Positions 54,022-63,821 are shown, numbered from the stretch's first letter. The stretch is DNA of 64,000 bases from Lachnospiraceae bacterium (GCA_017428265.1 JAFRRD010000039.1:54087-118086); one strand, 5' to 3'. Numbers and translations are program-made. Notes: generated by a model not told the origin, from the letters alone.

Positions 54022-54969
54022 ATGAAGAAAAAGACGACCGGTTATCTCTTTATCCTGCTGACCACCCTCATTTTCAGCACCATGGAAGTGATGCTGCGCT
54101 ACACGCGCGGCCTCTTCGCTCCCATGCAGATCACCTACCTGCGCTTTCTCATCGGCGGCATCGCGCTGATTCCTTTCGCCGTTTCCGCACTGAAAAAGCA
54201 TGAGGCAAAGCTGCGCGGCCGCGACATCGCCTATTTTGCCCTGACCGGCTTCATGTGCGTGGCCTTCAGCATGGTCATGTACCAGATGGCGATCCTCTAC
54301 ACCTCCGCCTCCTTCGTTGCCGTGGCCTTCTCCGCCAATCCGGTCTTCGTCACGATCCTGGCCGCCCTCCTGCTGAAGGAAAGGATCCGGCCGTACCACA
54401 TTATCGCCCTCGTCATCGAAGTGATCGCGATCGTCGTGATCGTTTCGCCGTGGAAAAATGCCGTCGACCCGAAGGGCGTCATCCTCACCGTGGCCGCTTC
54501 GCTCGCCTTCGCCCTTTACATGGTACTCGGCAAAAAGAAAACGCCCGCCTTCGGCGGCATCGTCGTGACCTGCTGCAGCATGTTGATGGGCTCGCTGGAG
54601 CTGTTTTGCATCCTCCTGATCGGCCGTACCGCGGGCGGCGCCGCCTTCTTCGAAGGGCTCGGTCTGACCATCTTCGTCAATGTCCCGCTCCTGCCGGCTC
54701 TGCCGCAGGAAGCGATCCTTCCTTTCCTCTACATCTGCCTCATCAACTCCGCCGCCGGCTACGTCTGCCACATGCTTGCCCTGGAAAAGACCTCGGCGAG
54801 CGAGACCAACCTCGTCTATTTCCTGAAGCCGATGCTCTCCCCGATCATCGCCTTCCTCTTCCTGAAGGAAGTCATCACCGCCAACATGTGGCTCGGCATC
54901 GCCCTCTTCCTTGTCGGTTCCGCCGTCGCCGTCCTGCCCGGGATCCTGGCTGTGAGGAGATCCCGTTGA
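54022..54969 (+). CDS. DMT-superfamily (EamA) transporter
   Basis: 315 residues from the ATG at 54022 with GGAGG six bases upstream. Ten membrane helices in two EamA repeats, with FSTMEVMLRYTRG in helix 1 and KTSASETNLVYFLKPMLSPIIAFLFLKE near the end, typical of drug/metabolite transporters. Direction is usually export of amino acids or metabolites; solute unknown. It is followed 76 bases later by the alpha-oxoamine synthase gene. Confidence 0.88.
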   Translation: MKKKTTGYLFILLTTLIFSTMEVMLRYTRGLFAPMQITYLRFLIGGIALIPFAVSALKKHEAKLRGRDIAYFALTGFMCVAFSMVMYQMAILYTSASFVAVAFSANPVFVTILAALLLKERIRPYHIIALVIEVIAIVVIVSPWKNAVDPKGVILTVAASLAFALYMVLGKKKTPAFGGIVVTCCSMLMGSLELFCILLIGRTAGGAAFFEGLGLTIFVNVPLLPALPQEAILPFLYICLINSAAGYVCHMLALEKTSASETNLVYFLKPMLSPIIAFLFLKEVITANMWLGIALFLVGSAVAVLPGILAVRRSR

Positions 54970-55045
54970 CATTTTCGCTTTATCGCGCTAAACTGTCTGC
55001 ATTATACCCATCACATTTGCACCGATCTGCGGAAAGGAGCGTCCC

Positions 55046-56236
55046 ATGATCGATCTCTTTGAGAAAACAGAGAAACACAGCTTCGTCGACGACGTCCGCG
55101 AGCAGAATATCTATCCGTATTTCCACGCCCTCCAGTCCCGGCAGGACACCGTCGTGCAGATGGAAGGCAAACGCCGCATCATGCTCGGCTCCAACAACTA
55201 CCTCGGCCTCACCACGAACCCCGAGGTCATCGAAGCCGGCGTGGAAGCCTATAAAAATCTCGGCTCCGGCTGCAGCGGCTCGCGCTTCCTGAACGGCACG
55301 CTGGAGCTGCATCTCGAGCTGGAAGCGGAGCTTGCGAAGTTCCTCCGCAAGGACAGCGTCGTCACGTTCTCGACCGGCTTCCAGACCAACCTCGGCATCA
55401 TTTCCGCGATCGTCGGCCGCGGGGACTATGTGATCATGGACCGCGAGAACCACGCCAGCCTCTACGACGGCTGCAAACTCTCCTACGGCACCATGCTCCG
55501 CTACCGCCACGGCGATATGGCCGACCTGGAAAAATGCCTGCAGAAGGTCCCGGAGACCGCCGGCTGCCTGATCGTGACCGACGGCGTTTTCTCCATGGGC
55601 GGCGATATTGCGAAGCTTCCCGAGATCTGCGCTCTCGCGGAAAAATACGGCGCCCGCGTGATGGTGGACGACGCCCACGGGCTCGGCGTGATCGGCGAAG
55701 GCGGCCGCGGCACCGCGAGTTATTTCGGGCTTGAAGATAAGGTCGACATCTACATGGGCACCTTCTCCAAATCGCTTGCCTCGCTCGGCGGCTACATGGC
55801 CGCGAGCGCCCGGGTGGCCGACTATGTACGCCACTCCTCCCGGCCGTTCATCTTCTCCGCCTCCATCCCGCCGGCCAACTGCGCGGCGGCCCTGGCGGCC
55901 CTGCGCATCCTGGAAAGCCATCCCGAACTGGTCGAAACGCTCCAGGAGAACGCCCGCTATATGAGGAAATGCCTGGCCGAAAGGGGCATCAAGATGCGGC
56001 TCGGCGGCGGCGAGATGATCCCGATCGTCCCGATCTTCACCTATGAGCCGATCCCGACCCTGACCATCACCAAAGATCTTTACGACCACGGCGTGTTCGT
56101 GAACGCGTCGCTTCCGCCGGCTACGGCGCCGCACGAGGCCCTGCTTCGCTGCAGCCTGATGGCCAGCCACACGCACGAACTCATCGACGAAGCCGTGGGC
56201 ATCATTGCCGAAGTACTGGGGAGGTATGATCTGTGA
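55046..56236 (+). CDS. Alpha-oxoamine synthase (KBL/BioF/serine palmitoyltransferase family)
   Basis: 396 residues, PLP enzyme fold type I. Motifs: GSNNYLGLT, GSGCSGSRFLNGT, the PLP site VDDAHGLGVIGEGGRG, and the Schiff-base Lys in TFSKSLASLGGY (about 241). The family condenses an amino acid with an acyl-CoA with loss of CO2. The GSGCSGSRFLNGTLELHLELE segment fits KBL and serine palmitoyltransferase better than BioF. No threonine dehydrogenase or other bio gene is adjacent; instead an SDR overlaps its end, the combination used to make and reduce 3-keto-sphingoid bases. Confidence 0.82.
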   Translation: MIDLFEKTEKHSFVDDVREQNIYPYFHALQSRQDTVVQMEGKRRIMLGSNNYLGLTTNPEVIEAGVEAYKNLGSGCSGSRFLNGTLELHLELEAELAKFLRKDSVVTFSTGFQTNLGIISAIVGRGDYVIMDRENHASLYDGCKLSYGTMLRYRHGDMADLEKCLQKVPETAGCLIVTDGVFSMGGDIAKLPEICALAEKYGARVMVDDAHGLGVIGEGGRGTASYFGLEDKVDIYMGTFSKSLASLGGYMAASARVADYVRHSSRPFIFSASIPPANCAAALAALRILESHPELVETLQENARYMRKCLAERGIKMRLGGGEMIPIVPIFTYEPIPTLTITKDLYDHGVFVNASLPPATAPHEALLRCSLMASHTHELIDEAVGIIAEVLGRYDL

Positions 56237-57024
56237 ACAAAATCTGCATCGTGACCGGCGGCAGTTCCGGCATCGGCCTCGCAGCCACGAAGGCCATGCG
56301 GGACGCCGGCTATACCGTCTATGAATTTTCCCGCCGCGGGGAAGGCGCCGAAGGCGTCAGTCACATCGCCTGCGACGTCACCGACGAGGCCGCCGTCATC
56401 CGGGCAGTCGACAGCGTCATGCAGGCCGAGGGCCGCATCGACGTCCTCATCAACTGCGCGGGCTACGGCATTTCCGGCGCCGTCGAATTCACGCCCCTCG
56501 AGGACGCCAGGCAGCAGCTGAACGTCAATTTCTTCGGCATGGTCAATGTGAACAAGGCCGTGATCCCGGTCATGCGCCGCCAGGCTTCCGGCCGGATCGT
56601 CAACCTCTCCTCCGTGGCCGCGCCGATCCCGATCCCCTTCCAGACCTACTATTCCGCCTCGAAGGCCGCGATCAATTCCTACACCATGGCGACTGCCAAT
56701 GAGCTCCGCCCCTACGGCGTGACCATGTGCGCGGTCCAGCCCGGCGACATGGCGACAGGCTTTACCGCCGCCCGCAACAAGATCATCGCGGGCGACGACG
56801 TCTACGGCGGCCGCATCTCACGTTCCGTCGCCGGCATGGAAAAGGACGAGCAAAGCGGCAAGGGCCCCGAGGTCGCCGCGGAATTCATCCGCAGGGTCGC
56901 GACCCGCAGAAGCGTGAAGCCGCTCAACACCATCGGCTTTCAGTACAAGCTCTTCTGCTTCCTCGCGAAGATCCTTCCGGCAAAGACCCTCAACTGGCTC
57001 GTCGGCCTCATCTACGCGAAATAA
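56233..57024 (+). CDS. Short-chain dehydrogenase/reductase
   Basis: 263 residues starting with GTG at 56233, which overlaps the previous stop (GTGA). TGGSSGIGLA for NADP, NCAG, catalytic Ser near 142 and YYSASK (Tyr-x3-Lys). The C-terminus has a hydrophobic segment KLFCFLAKILPAKTLNWLVGLIYAK, which suggests membrane association, as in 3-ketodihydrosphingosine reductases. Coupled translation with the alpha-oxoamine synthase implies that it reduces that enzyme's keto product. Confidence 0.82.
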   Translation: MNKICIVTGGSSGIGLAATKAMRDAGYTVYEFSRRGEGAEGVSHIACDVTDEAAVIRAVDSVMQAEGRIDVLINCAGYGISGAVEFTPLEDARQQLNVNFFGMVNVNKAVIPVMRRQASGRIVNLSSVAAPIPIPFQTYYSASKAAINSYTMATANELRPYGVTMCAVQPGDMATGFTAARNKIIAGDDVYGGRISRSVAGMEKDEQSGKGPEVAAEFIRRVATRRSVKPLNTIGFQYKLFCFLAKILPAKTLNWLVGLIYAK

Positions 57025-57038
57025 GGCGGAAACAAAAA

Positions 57039-57070
57039 GAAATGCCGCTCCCGGCCGGGAGCGGCATTTC
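57039..57070. terminator. Bidirectional terminator
   Basis: Perfect palindrome GAAATGCCGCTCCCGG and inverse, 16 bp each side, with A-rich and T-rich flanks, between the convergent SDR and protease genes. Confidence 0.85.
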
Positions 57071-57088
57071 TGCGTTATTGTTTGGTAT

Positions 57089-59668
57089 TTACTTCGGCAC
57101 GACCGGCGTCCAGTATTCCTGCTGATAGATATCAGTCAGGACGTAAGCCACGCTGCACTTGGTCGAAGACGGGATAGCCAGGTCGACGATCTCGGTGTTC
57201 TCCGTCCATTCTACCACGTCACCGATCTTGTAGGTATCCTGATAGTTGCCGCTGTAGTCGTAGTAGTCCGCAATGAACTGCAGCTGCGCACCTTCGTTCA
57301 GGGCCGTCGTCTCTTCTTTGCCTGACTCTTCGCTTATTCCTCCGGCTTCCTTTGCCACAGCCTCGGTCTCGCCGTCCGTGTAAACGGTGCGGAAGCCGAC
57401 GATCTGCCAGCCGTCGCTGTCATTGTAGCTCAGTTTCAGTTCGACGCGCTGATTCAGCAGACCCAGGTTAAGATCGGTCAGCAGGGCCGGCACATAGCCG
57501 TAGTACGTGATCTTGCCGTTCTCGTTGTTGGAGTCGGTGTAGTAGTAGGCCATGGGCTGATACGTTCCCTTGTCAGCTTTCTTGTCGCCCATGTAGATCC
57601 AGCTGTTCTCCTCTTCCGCAAGAAGCTTGCCGTCTTCGGTCAGGTCGAAAATGCTGTCCAGGCCGAGGTCAATGTAACCGCCGTCGTCTTTCACGAAGAC
57701 GCTCATCCGGATATCCTGCACCAGGCTCCAGTTCGCCTGATCCATCGTGATGGCATAGCGGCCGTCTTCCTTCTTCCAGACCATCTGATCCGGGTCGAAG
57801 CGGTTGTCGTTCAGGTAGGCCGCCGTATCGTCAAGGTTCAGCGCGCGGCCGCCGCCGAGGGCGCTCGAGAGGAAGTCCATGGCGCCGCCGGACAGGCCGG
57901 AGACGTTGTAGGTGCTGCTGCCGCCCATGAGGCCGCCCAGGATGGACAGGATGTCGGAGCTGCTTGATGCCGTGGTACCGCCGGAAGAATATCCCGACAA
58001 CAGGCTCGACAGCGGGCTCGAGGAGCCGCCGGAAATGGCCTGGCCGCTGGTGCTCATGGCCGCGACCTGCTGGATGCAGTCACGGAAATCGGCGTCGATG
58101 CCCACCGCCTTGAAGGTCTTCACCGCGGTATCCACGGTGCGGACGTTCTTGTACGGGAAGTAAATGGACAGCCCGTAGGCGTTGGTCATGTCGCTCGAAG
58201 TGTTGTTGTATTTCACCGCCCCGCGGATAGCTTTCGCAAGAGCCGCTGCTTCGGTGGTGTTCATGCCGTTGCAAAGGTCAACCAGGTCGACCTGATCGAT
58301 GCGGGACGAAACGGCAAATTCACGGGCGCCGCTGCGGGCGTTCGAGACCTGCGCGTAGTTCTTGTTCTTGATCAGGTTCGAGGTCGAGGTCGCGAAATTC
58401 TTCAGGGCCGTCGGCACGGTGTTGGACAGTTCCGCCAGGTCGACCACGGACAGAGTCGCCTTCTGGCCGCGGCACTGCTGGCCGCAGACTGTGACAAAGT
58501 CGTCGACGATGGTCTTGCCGAGCTCGAGCGTGCTGACGGAGGTGTTCTGCGACAGCTGGTTCACCCACTTGGTGTAGTACCAACCGATGCCGGGTTCGGA
58601 TTCCTCGGAGGCGATCATGTAGTCGCCGAATTCCGCCATGGTGAGCGCCGTCTCGGTCGTTGCCATCAGGCAGGCGTCATAACCGATGAAATCGAACTTC
58701 ACGCCGCCGTCCGTGAAGGCCTTTTTCAGGCCTTCCAGGCTCATGGAGCCCTTCGGATACTTCTCGTCATAGCCGTAGCCGGTGACGGACCCGCCGCCGT
58801 GGTCCCAGAGGATGATGTCATAGCGGTTCGCCGGGTAGTACTTCGCGCAATACTGGATGAAGCTGCTCAGGGTCGACGGCTCCACCATGGAGCGTGCGCT
58901 CTCTTCCGCTAACTTCGTGAGGCTCCCGCTCGTCAGCTTCCAGATCTGGTTCTTCGTGGTGCTGATGTTGCTGATCTGCCACTTCTTGCAGCCGCCGGTG
59001 TAAATGATGATGTTTAGCTTGTCCGAGATCGAAGCCGACGCCATTTCCTGCAGGTCCTTCGTCGCCATGCTGTAGCTGGACTCCAGGTCGGTGCCGCACA
59101 TGTAGACCATCAGGGTGACGGTATCCTTGCCGTTCCCCTTGATCGTCGTGTACTTCGCACGTGAACCTTCCGCCACGTCAGTGTTCAGTTTCTTCTTGTT
59201 GGAAGAGCTGTTGGACGAGTATGCGGACGTGACCTCCGGCGAGACAGTGCCGGTGGTGCCGGTGTTCGTGGACGCGGTCGTGGAGCCCCAGCCGCTGAAG
59301 AGCGAGGAACCGCTTAAGTTGTAGTTGATGGTGTTGGTCGTCTGAGGCTGGGTCGCCTGTGTCGCCTGCGTCGGATCACTGCCGCCGAAAAGGTTGCTGA
59401 GTCCGCCGCCCTTAAGCAGGAAAAACAGCACGATGAGGATCAGGATACCGGTGCCGCCGCCGATTGCGCGGCTGGGCACGCCGCCGCCCGAGCTGCCCGA
59501 GCTGCCGCTGCTGCCCGAGGAGCCCGAAGGCCTCTTGTTATCGTGACGGATCTGGTTGCTGCCTGAGTTCTGGCCGACCGGCCCGGTCCCCAGACCGGAT
59601 CCTTTCTTGTGGACATCGCTGCCCGTACCGGATACATTTTTCTTCCGGCCCGAAGGTAAATCTGCCAT
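57089..59668 (-). CDS. Clostripain-family (C11) cysteine protease, membrane-anchored
   Basis: 859 residues from the ATG at 59666-59668, with AGGAGG five bases upstream. A cytoplasmic Gly/Ser-rich start, a membrane helix (about 72-86), a Thr-rich linker and the C11 catalytic domain (about 185-530) with His290 in LWDHGGG and Cys333 in GYDACLMAT. A Ser/Gly-rich spacer and a beta-rich C-terminal domain follow. C11 enzymes cleave after Arg or Lys and often need calcium and self-processing. No inhibitor gene nearby. Divergent from the galactanase gene. Confidence 0.88.
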   Translation of the reverse strand: MADLPSGRKKNVSGTGSDVHKKGSGLGTGPVGQNSGSNQIRHDNKRPSGSSGSSGSSGSSGGGVPSRAIGGGTGILILIVLFFLLKGGGLSNLFGGSDPTQATQATQPQTTNTINYNLSGSSLFSGWGSTTASTNTGTTGTVSPEVTSAYSSNSSSNKKKLNTDVAEGSRAKYTTIKGNGKDTVTLMVYMCGTDLESSYSMATKDLQEMASASISDKLNIIIYTGGCKKWQISNISTTKNQIWKLTSGSLTKLAEESARSMVEPSTLSSFIQYCAKYYPANRYDIILWDHGGGSVTGYGYDEKYPKGSMSLEGLKKAFTDGGVKFDFIGYDACLMATTETALTMAEFGDYMIASEESEPGIGWYYTKWVNQLSQNTSVSTLELGKTIVDDFVTVCGQQCRGQKATLSVVDLAELSNTVPTALKNFATSTSNLIKNKNYAQVSNARSGAREFAVSSRIDQVDLVDLCNGMNTTEAAALAKAIRGAVKYNNTSSDMTNAYGLSIYFPYKNVRTVDTAVKTFKAVGIDADFRDCIQQVAAMSTSGQAISGGSSSPLSSLLSGYSSGGTTASSSSDILSILGGLMGGSSTYNVSGLSGGAMDFLSSALGGGRALNLDDTAAYLNDNRFDPDQMVWKKEDGRYAITMDQANWSLVQDIRMSVFVKDDGGYIDLGLDSIFDLTEDGKLLAEEENSWIYMGDKKADKGTYQPMAYYYTDSNNENGKITYYGYVPALLTDLNLGLLNQRVELKLSYNDSDGWQIVGFRTVYTDGETEAVAKEAGGISEESGKEETTALNEGAQLQFIADYYDYSGNYQDTYKIGDVVEWTENTEIVDLAIPSSTKCSVAYVLTDIYQQEYWTPVVPK

Positions 59669-59731
59669 GGATGCCTCCTTTTTCATGTAAGAATCATTCG
59701 TAAATGGATGTTGTCAGTTTCAGCCGCTTAA

Positions 59732-59759
59732 ATCATATCACTTTTTCGGCAAAATGCAA
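59732..59759 (-). promoter_or_regulatory. Promoter of the C11 protease gene
   Basis: Reading leftward: TTGCAT, 16 bases, TATGAT, 64 bases before the ATG. Confidence 0.6.
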
Positions 59760-59827
59760 ACGATCACATAGAAGCTTCACAAATTTTACTTCCCCCTGCC
59801 TTCCTCCGTGATAATCTTTTTATTTTA

Positions 59828-59836
59828 TGCTATACT
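59828..59836 (+). promoter_or_regulatory. Extended -10 promoter of the galactanase gene
   Basis: TGCTATACT is an extended -10 box 43 bases before the ATG; -35 (GTGATA) is weak. Confidence 0.5.
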
Positions 59837-59878
59837 GTTATCGATTTAATCTGTCCGTTCCGGAAAATCGAGGTAAAA

Positions 59879-61945
59879 ATGATGTTTACGAAACCCCTGA
59901 TCCCGATCCTTATCCTGCTTCTTGCTCTCCTGCTCGCGGCTTGCGGCGCGGAACCGGCCAAGACCGAGCCGGCGCCGACCCAGGGCACGCCCGCCGTGCC
60001 GGGGCCTCCGGAAAGCACCGAAGCTGCGGTCCCGGCCATCGACGTTCCGGCCTTCACGGTCCCGGAAAAGATGGCCGGCGACACGCTCCCCGTGCGGAAG
60101 ATCGACGGCGTCACCGACGACTTCATCCTGGGCATGGACATTTCCTCCCTGCTTGCCGAAGAGGCGAGCGGGGTCAGATACTATGACTTCGACGGAAGGG
60201 AAGTTGACCTGCTGGAGCTTCTCGCGAAGGTCGGCGTGAACACCGTCCGCGTACGCGTCTGGAACGATCCCTTTGACAAGGACGGCAACGGCTACGGCGG
60301 CGGCAACTGCACCGTCGACACCGCGATCGAGATCGGAAAGCGCGCCACCGCCCACGGCATCGGGCTCATCGTCGATTTCCACTACTCCGATTTCTGGGCC
60401 GACCCGGGCAAACAGATGGAGCCGAAATCCTTTGCCGGCATGGACGTTGAGACCAAGGCACAGGCCGTCTATGATTATACCCGCGAATGTATGCGCAAGC
60501 TCCGCGAAGCCGGCGTGAAGGTCAGCATGGTCCAGCTCGGCAATGAAACGAACGGTGTCATGTGCGGCCTCAAGCGCTGGATGGACATCCAGGAACTCAT
60601 GGCTGCCGGCTCGAGAGCCGTCCGCGAGACCTATCCCGAATCCCTCGTGGCCGTGCATTTTGCCAATCCCGAGAACGCCGACCAGTACCTCAGCTACGCC
60701 AGCAAGCTCGCCTACTACAGCATCGACTACGACGTGTTCGCAAGTTCCTACTACCCCTACTGGCACGGCACGCTGGAGAACCTGGCGAACGTGCTCACAC
60801 AGGTCGCCGACACCTACGGCAAGAAGGTCATGGTCATGGAGACCAGCTACGCCTACACCCCCGAGGATACCGACTTTTCCGGCAACACCATCGGCGAAGG
60901 CAGCGCGGTCGTGAAGAACTACCCCTACAGCATTTACGGGCAGTCGAACTGCCTGCAGGACGTGATTGAAACGATCGCAAATAAGACGAAAAACGGCATC
61001 GGCGTGGTCTACTGGGAAGGCGCCTGGATCAGTGTGGGCACCGAAAGCTGGGAAAAGAACCACGAGATCTGGGAAAAATACGGCTCCGGCTGGGCCTCGA
61101 GCTATGCGGGAGCCTACGACCCAAACGACGCGGGGAAATATTACGGCGGCAGCGCGGTCGACAACCAGGCCTTCTTCGATCCCGAAGGAAAGCCGCTGGA
61201 GTCGCTGAAAGTCTGGAACCTCGTGCGCTACGGAAATGAAGCCCCGGTCGTTCCGGATGCCATCGCGGACACCGTTCTGATGCTCGACATCAACGGCGAA
61301 TACACGCTTCCGGAGACCGTGAACGCGGTCATGAGCGACGATTCCAAGCAGGAAGTCCCCGTTGTCTGGAACATCACCCCCGAGGAGCTCGAAAGTTACC
61401 GCGCCAAAGGCGCTGCCAAATACGACATCACCGGCACTGCGGCCGGCATGGAAGCCCATCTGCAGCTGTCCCTGGTCGAATACAACTACCTGACGGACTG
61501 GAGTTTCGAGGACGACGGCAAGGGCTGGATTGCGACCGATCTCGGCAAGACCGAGCAACTCTACGTGGAGGAAAAAGGCACCGACTCGATGACCGGCACA
61601 AAGCACTTCCACTTCTGGAGCGGCGGTCAGAACACCGTCAACTTTACCCTGGAGCAGAACCTTACGGACCTGCCCGCAGGCAATTACCGTTTCGAGATCT
61701 CCATCATGGGCGGCGACGCCGGCGAACACGAAGTCTATGCGTACGTGAAGGTAGACGGCGAAGAAGTCAACACTGCGCCGGCTAAGATCACGGTTTACAA
61801 CGAATGGCACACGGCCGTCATCGACAGGTTCGAGGTGAAAGAAGGGCAGGAAGTCACGGTTGGGATATATGTGAAGTGCAAAGGTGATGGTAATGGTGCA
61901 TGGGGGAAGATAGACGATGCAAAAGTGAACAGGGTGGGGGAATGA
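59879..61945 (+). CDS. GH53 endo-beta-1,4-galactanase lipoprotein with C-terminal binding domain
   Basis: 688 residues. Lipobox LAAC (Cys22), a Pro/Ala linker, then a GH53 catalytic domain (about 80-430): FILGMDISSL, RVRVWNDP, DFHYSDFWADPGKQ, acid/base Glu223 in QLGNETNG and nucleophile Glu321 in VMVMETSYAY. A bacterial Ig-like part (about 450-530) and a galactan-binding, CBM61-like beta domain (about 540-688) follow. The enzyme cuts type-I arabinogalactan of plant pectin at the cell surface. No other pectin gene or importer is in the window. Two start ATGs are adjacent; GAGG lies upstream. Confidence 0.93.
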   Translation: MMFTKPLIPILILLLALLLAACGAEPAKTEPAPTQGTPAVPGPPESTEAAVPAIDVPAFTVPEKMAGDTLPVRKIDGVTDDFILGMDISSLLAEEASGVRYYDFDGREVDLLELLAKVGVNTVRVRVWNDPFDKDGNGYGGGNCTVDTAIEIGKRATAHGIGLIVDFHYSDFWADPGKQMEPKSFAGMDVETKAQAVYDYTRECMRKLREAGVKVSMVQLGNETNGVMCGLKRWMDIQELMAAGSRAVRETYPESLVAVHFANPENADQYLSYASKLAYYSIDYDVFASSYYPYWHGTLENLANVLTQVADTYGKKVMVMETSYAYTPEDTDFSGNTIGEGSAVVKNYPYSIYGQSNCLQDVIETIANKTKNGIGVVYWEGAWISVGTESWEKNHEIWEKYGSGWASSYAGAYDPNDAGKYYGGSAVDNQAFFDPEGKPLESLKVWNLVRYGNEAPVVPDAIADTVLMLDINGEYTLPETVNAVMSDDSKQEVPVVWNITPEELESYRAKGAAKYDITGTAAGMEAHLQLSLVEYNYLTDWSFEDDGKGWIATDLGKTEQLYVEEKGTDSMTGTKHFHFWSGGQNTVNFTLEQNLTDLPAGNYRFEISIMGGDAGEHEVYAYVKVDGEEVNTAPAKITVYNEWHTAVIDRFEVKEGQEVTVGIYVKCKGDGNGAWGKIDDAKVNRVGE

Positions 61946-62333
61946 AGAAAGAGTCAATATCAACATATGATAATCATATGCACTAAAGGATTAACGAAAA
62001 CGTTGATATATTATGGTTTTAAATCATAAAGCCAGAAAAAGCCGAGGACTGACAGCGATTCAGTCCTCTGCTCTGTTATAATGTTATAGAATCAAACTGA
62101 TGGGAATTTCATTAAGTTTCGGGGTATGTCATAAGCCTTAACTTTAGAAAAAAGTTCGGCATACCCTCCTGCTGGCAGTCTTCTTCACTCTGTGGTGCGT
62201 GGAGAAGGGGATAGTGTAAAGCAAACCGCGCCGGGCCCTCTCCCCGGCGCGGCTTGCATCTCCCGCCTATCAATAGTATATTGAATTATACACCACCTTA
62301 TTTTCTGACTGACCGCACAAAGCGAGGTTTACC
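61946..62333 (+). other. Non-coding stretch with extended -10 box and several hairpins
   Basis: No gene. GAGGACTGA/TCAGTCCTC (62044-62068) is a probable end signal for the galactanase gene, though without a T-run. TGTTATAAT (62074-62082) is an extended -10 box. The transcript would hold a two-part hairpin (GGGTAT/ATACCC at 62122-62166, with inner GCC-AACTTT/AAAGTT-GGC), a second stem (CTTCTTCAC/GTGGAGAAG near 62177-62206) and a GC-rich stem (62221-62257), followed by the MATE gene. It may be a regulatory leader. Confidence 0.45.
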
Positions 62334-63800
62334 ATGTCTGATCCTACCCCTGCAAATTCCACCCCCAGGCAGCAAGCCTCGTCTTCACCGCCGGCCCCGC
62401 CTGCACCGAAGCCCCCTCAGCCGGACTCTCCTCCGCCTGCGAAGCCCAGCTCCTCCTCCCACCAGCAGGCTTCCGAGGCGCGGCGGCGCCTCCTGACCGA
62501 GACGCCGGTGCCGCAGCTGATCCTGAAGCTGGCAGTGCCGACCATCCTCAGCATGCTCGTCACGGCGCTGTACAACGCGGCGGATACGTTTTTCGTGGGG
62601 CGGATCTCCACGGAGGCGACGGCCGCGGTCGGGCTGTGCTTTTCGGCCATGGCGGTCATCCAGGCCTTCGGCTTTTTCTGCGGGCAGGGCTCGGGGAATT
62701 TCCTCTCGCGTATGCTCGGCGCCGGGCGCCAGAAGGAAGCGGAGGAAATGGCCGCGACCGGCCTGGCCCTCGCCTTCATCCTCGGCATCCTCACGGCCGC
62801 GCTCGTCAACATTTTTTCGGAACCGCTCGCCTATTTCCTCGGCGCTTCGGACTCGACCGTCGGCGACGCCACCACCTACCTCGGGATCATCGCGATCGGC
62901 GCGCCGTTCATGATGGCGCAGTTCGTGCTCAACAACCAGCTGCGCTACCAGGGCAGCGCGATGTATGCGATGGTCGGCCTGATGTGCGGCGCGGTGCTGA
63001 ACATCGGCCTCGACCCGCTGCTCATTTTCGTCTTTGACATGGGCGTGGCGGGCGCCGCGACCGCGACCGTCTGCGGCCAGATCATCAGCTTCGTCGTGCT
63101 CATGATCGGCTCAAGCCGCGGGGCAAATATCCGCCTGAAGCCGGCAAATGTGCGCCTGAACGGCTTCTATCTGGGGAACATCGTCAACGGCGGCATGCCG
63201 GCACTCTTCCGCCAGGGACTCGCCGCGGTGGCGACCGTGCTGCTGAACCGCGCCTGCCGCGTCTACGGCGACGCCGCGATCGCGGGCATGAGCGTGACCA
63301 CGCGCGTGATGATGTTCGTCTCAAGCGCCATGATCGGCTTCGGCCAGGGCTACCAGCCGGTCTGCGCCTTCAACTACGGCGCCGGCAAGAAGGACCGCGT
63401 GCGCGAAGGCTATTTCTTCTGCGTCAAATGGGGGACGGTCTTCCTGATCGCCATGGCGGCGTTCTGCCTCATTTTCGCGCCGCAGATCATCGGCTTTTTC
63501 CGCGATGACCCGGCCGTCATCGAAGTCGGCAAGACCGCGCTGCGCTGGCAGGCCGTCGCGCTGCCCGGCCTCGCGTCCATCGTCATCACCAACATGATGC
63601 TGCAGGCCATCGGCAAGGGCGTCAAGGCGTCCATCACCTCGTCCTCCCGCAGCGGCCTCTTCTTCATCCCGCTGATCCTCATCCTGCCCGAGCTTTTCGG
63701 CCTCTTCGGCGTGGAGATCACGCAGGCCGCGGCCGACGCCCTCTCCATCGCCGTCGCCATCCCCTTCGCCGCATCCGAACTAAGGAAAATGAAGGAATAA
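62334..63800 (+). CDS. MATE-family efflux transporter
   Basis: 488 residues, 12 membrane helices. Family features: PTILSMLVTALYNAADTFFVGRIS, GQGSGNFLSRMLGAG, and in the second half MIGFGQGYQPVCAFNYGAGKKDRVREGY. MATE pumps use sodium or proton gradients to expel cationic drugs or metabolites. An unusual Pro/Ser/Gln-rich N-terminal tail of about 48 residues precedes the conserved part; GAGG before the ATG at 62334 supports this start. Ends at a strong terminator next to an IS30-type element. Confidence 0.92.
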   Translation: MSDPTPANSTPRQQASSSPPAPPAPKPPQPDSPPPAKPSSSSHQQASEARRRLLTETPVPQLILKLAVPTILSMLVTALYNAADTFFVGRISTEATAAVGLCFSAMAVIQAFGFFCGQGSGNFLSRMLGAGRQKEAEEMAATGLALAFILGILTAALVNIFSEPLAYFLGASDSTVGDATTYLGIIAIGAPFMMAQFVLNNQLRYQGSAMYAMVGLMCGAVLNIGLDPLLIFVFDMGVAGAATATVCGQIISFVVLMIGSSRGANIRLKPANVRLNGFYLGNIVNGGMPALFRQGLAAVATVLLNRACRVYGDAAIAGMSVTTRVMMFVSSAMIGFGQGYQPVCAFNYGAGKKDRVREGYFFCVKWGTVFLIAMAAFCLIFAPQIIGFFRDDPAVIEVGKTALRWQAVALPGLASIVITNMMLQAIGKGVKASITSSSRSGLFFIPLILILPELFGLFGVEITQAAADALSIAVAIPFAASELRKMKE

Positions 63801-63821
63801 TCGAACATTTCTGCAAACAGC

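Noticed and set aside
59846-61966. 706-codon minus-strand frame
   Set aside because: Antisense to the GH53 galactanase gene, whose catalytic residues and lipobox are intact; no family features in the antisense frame.
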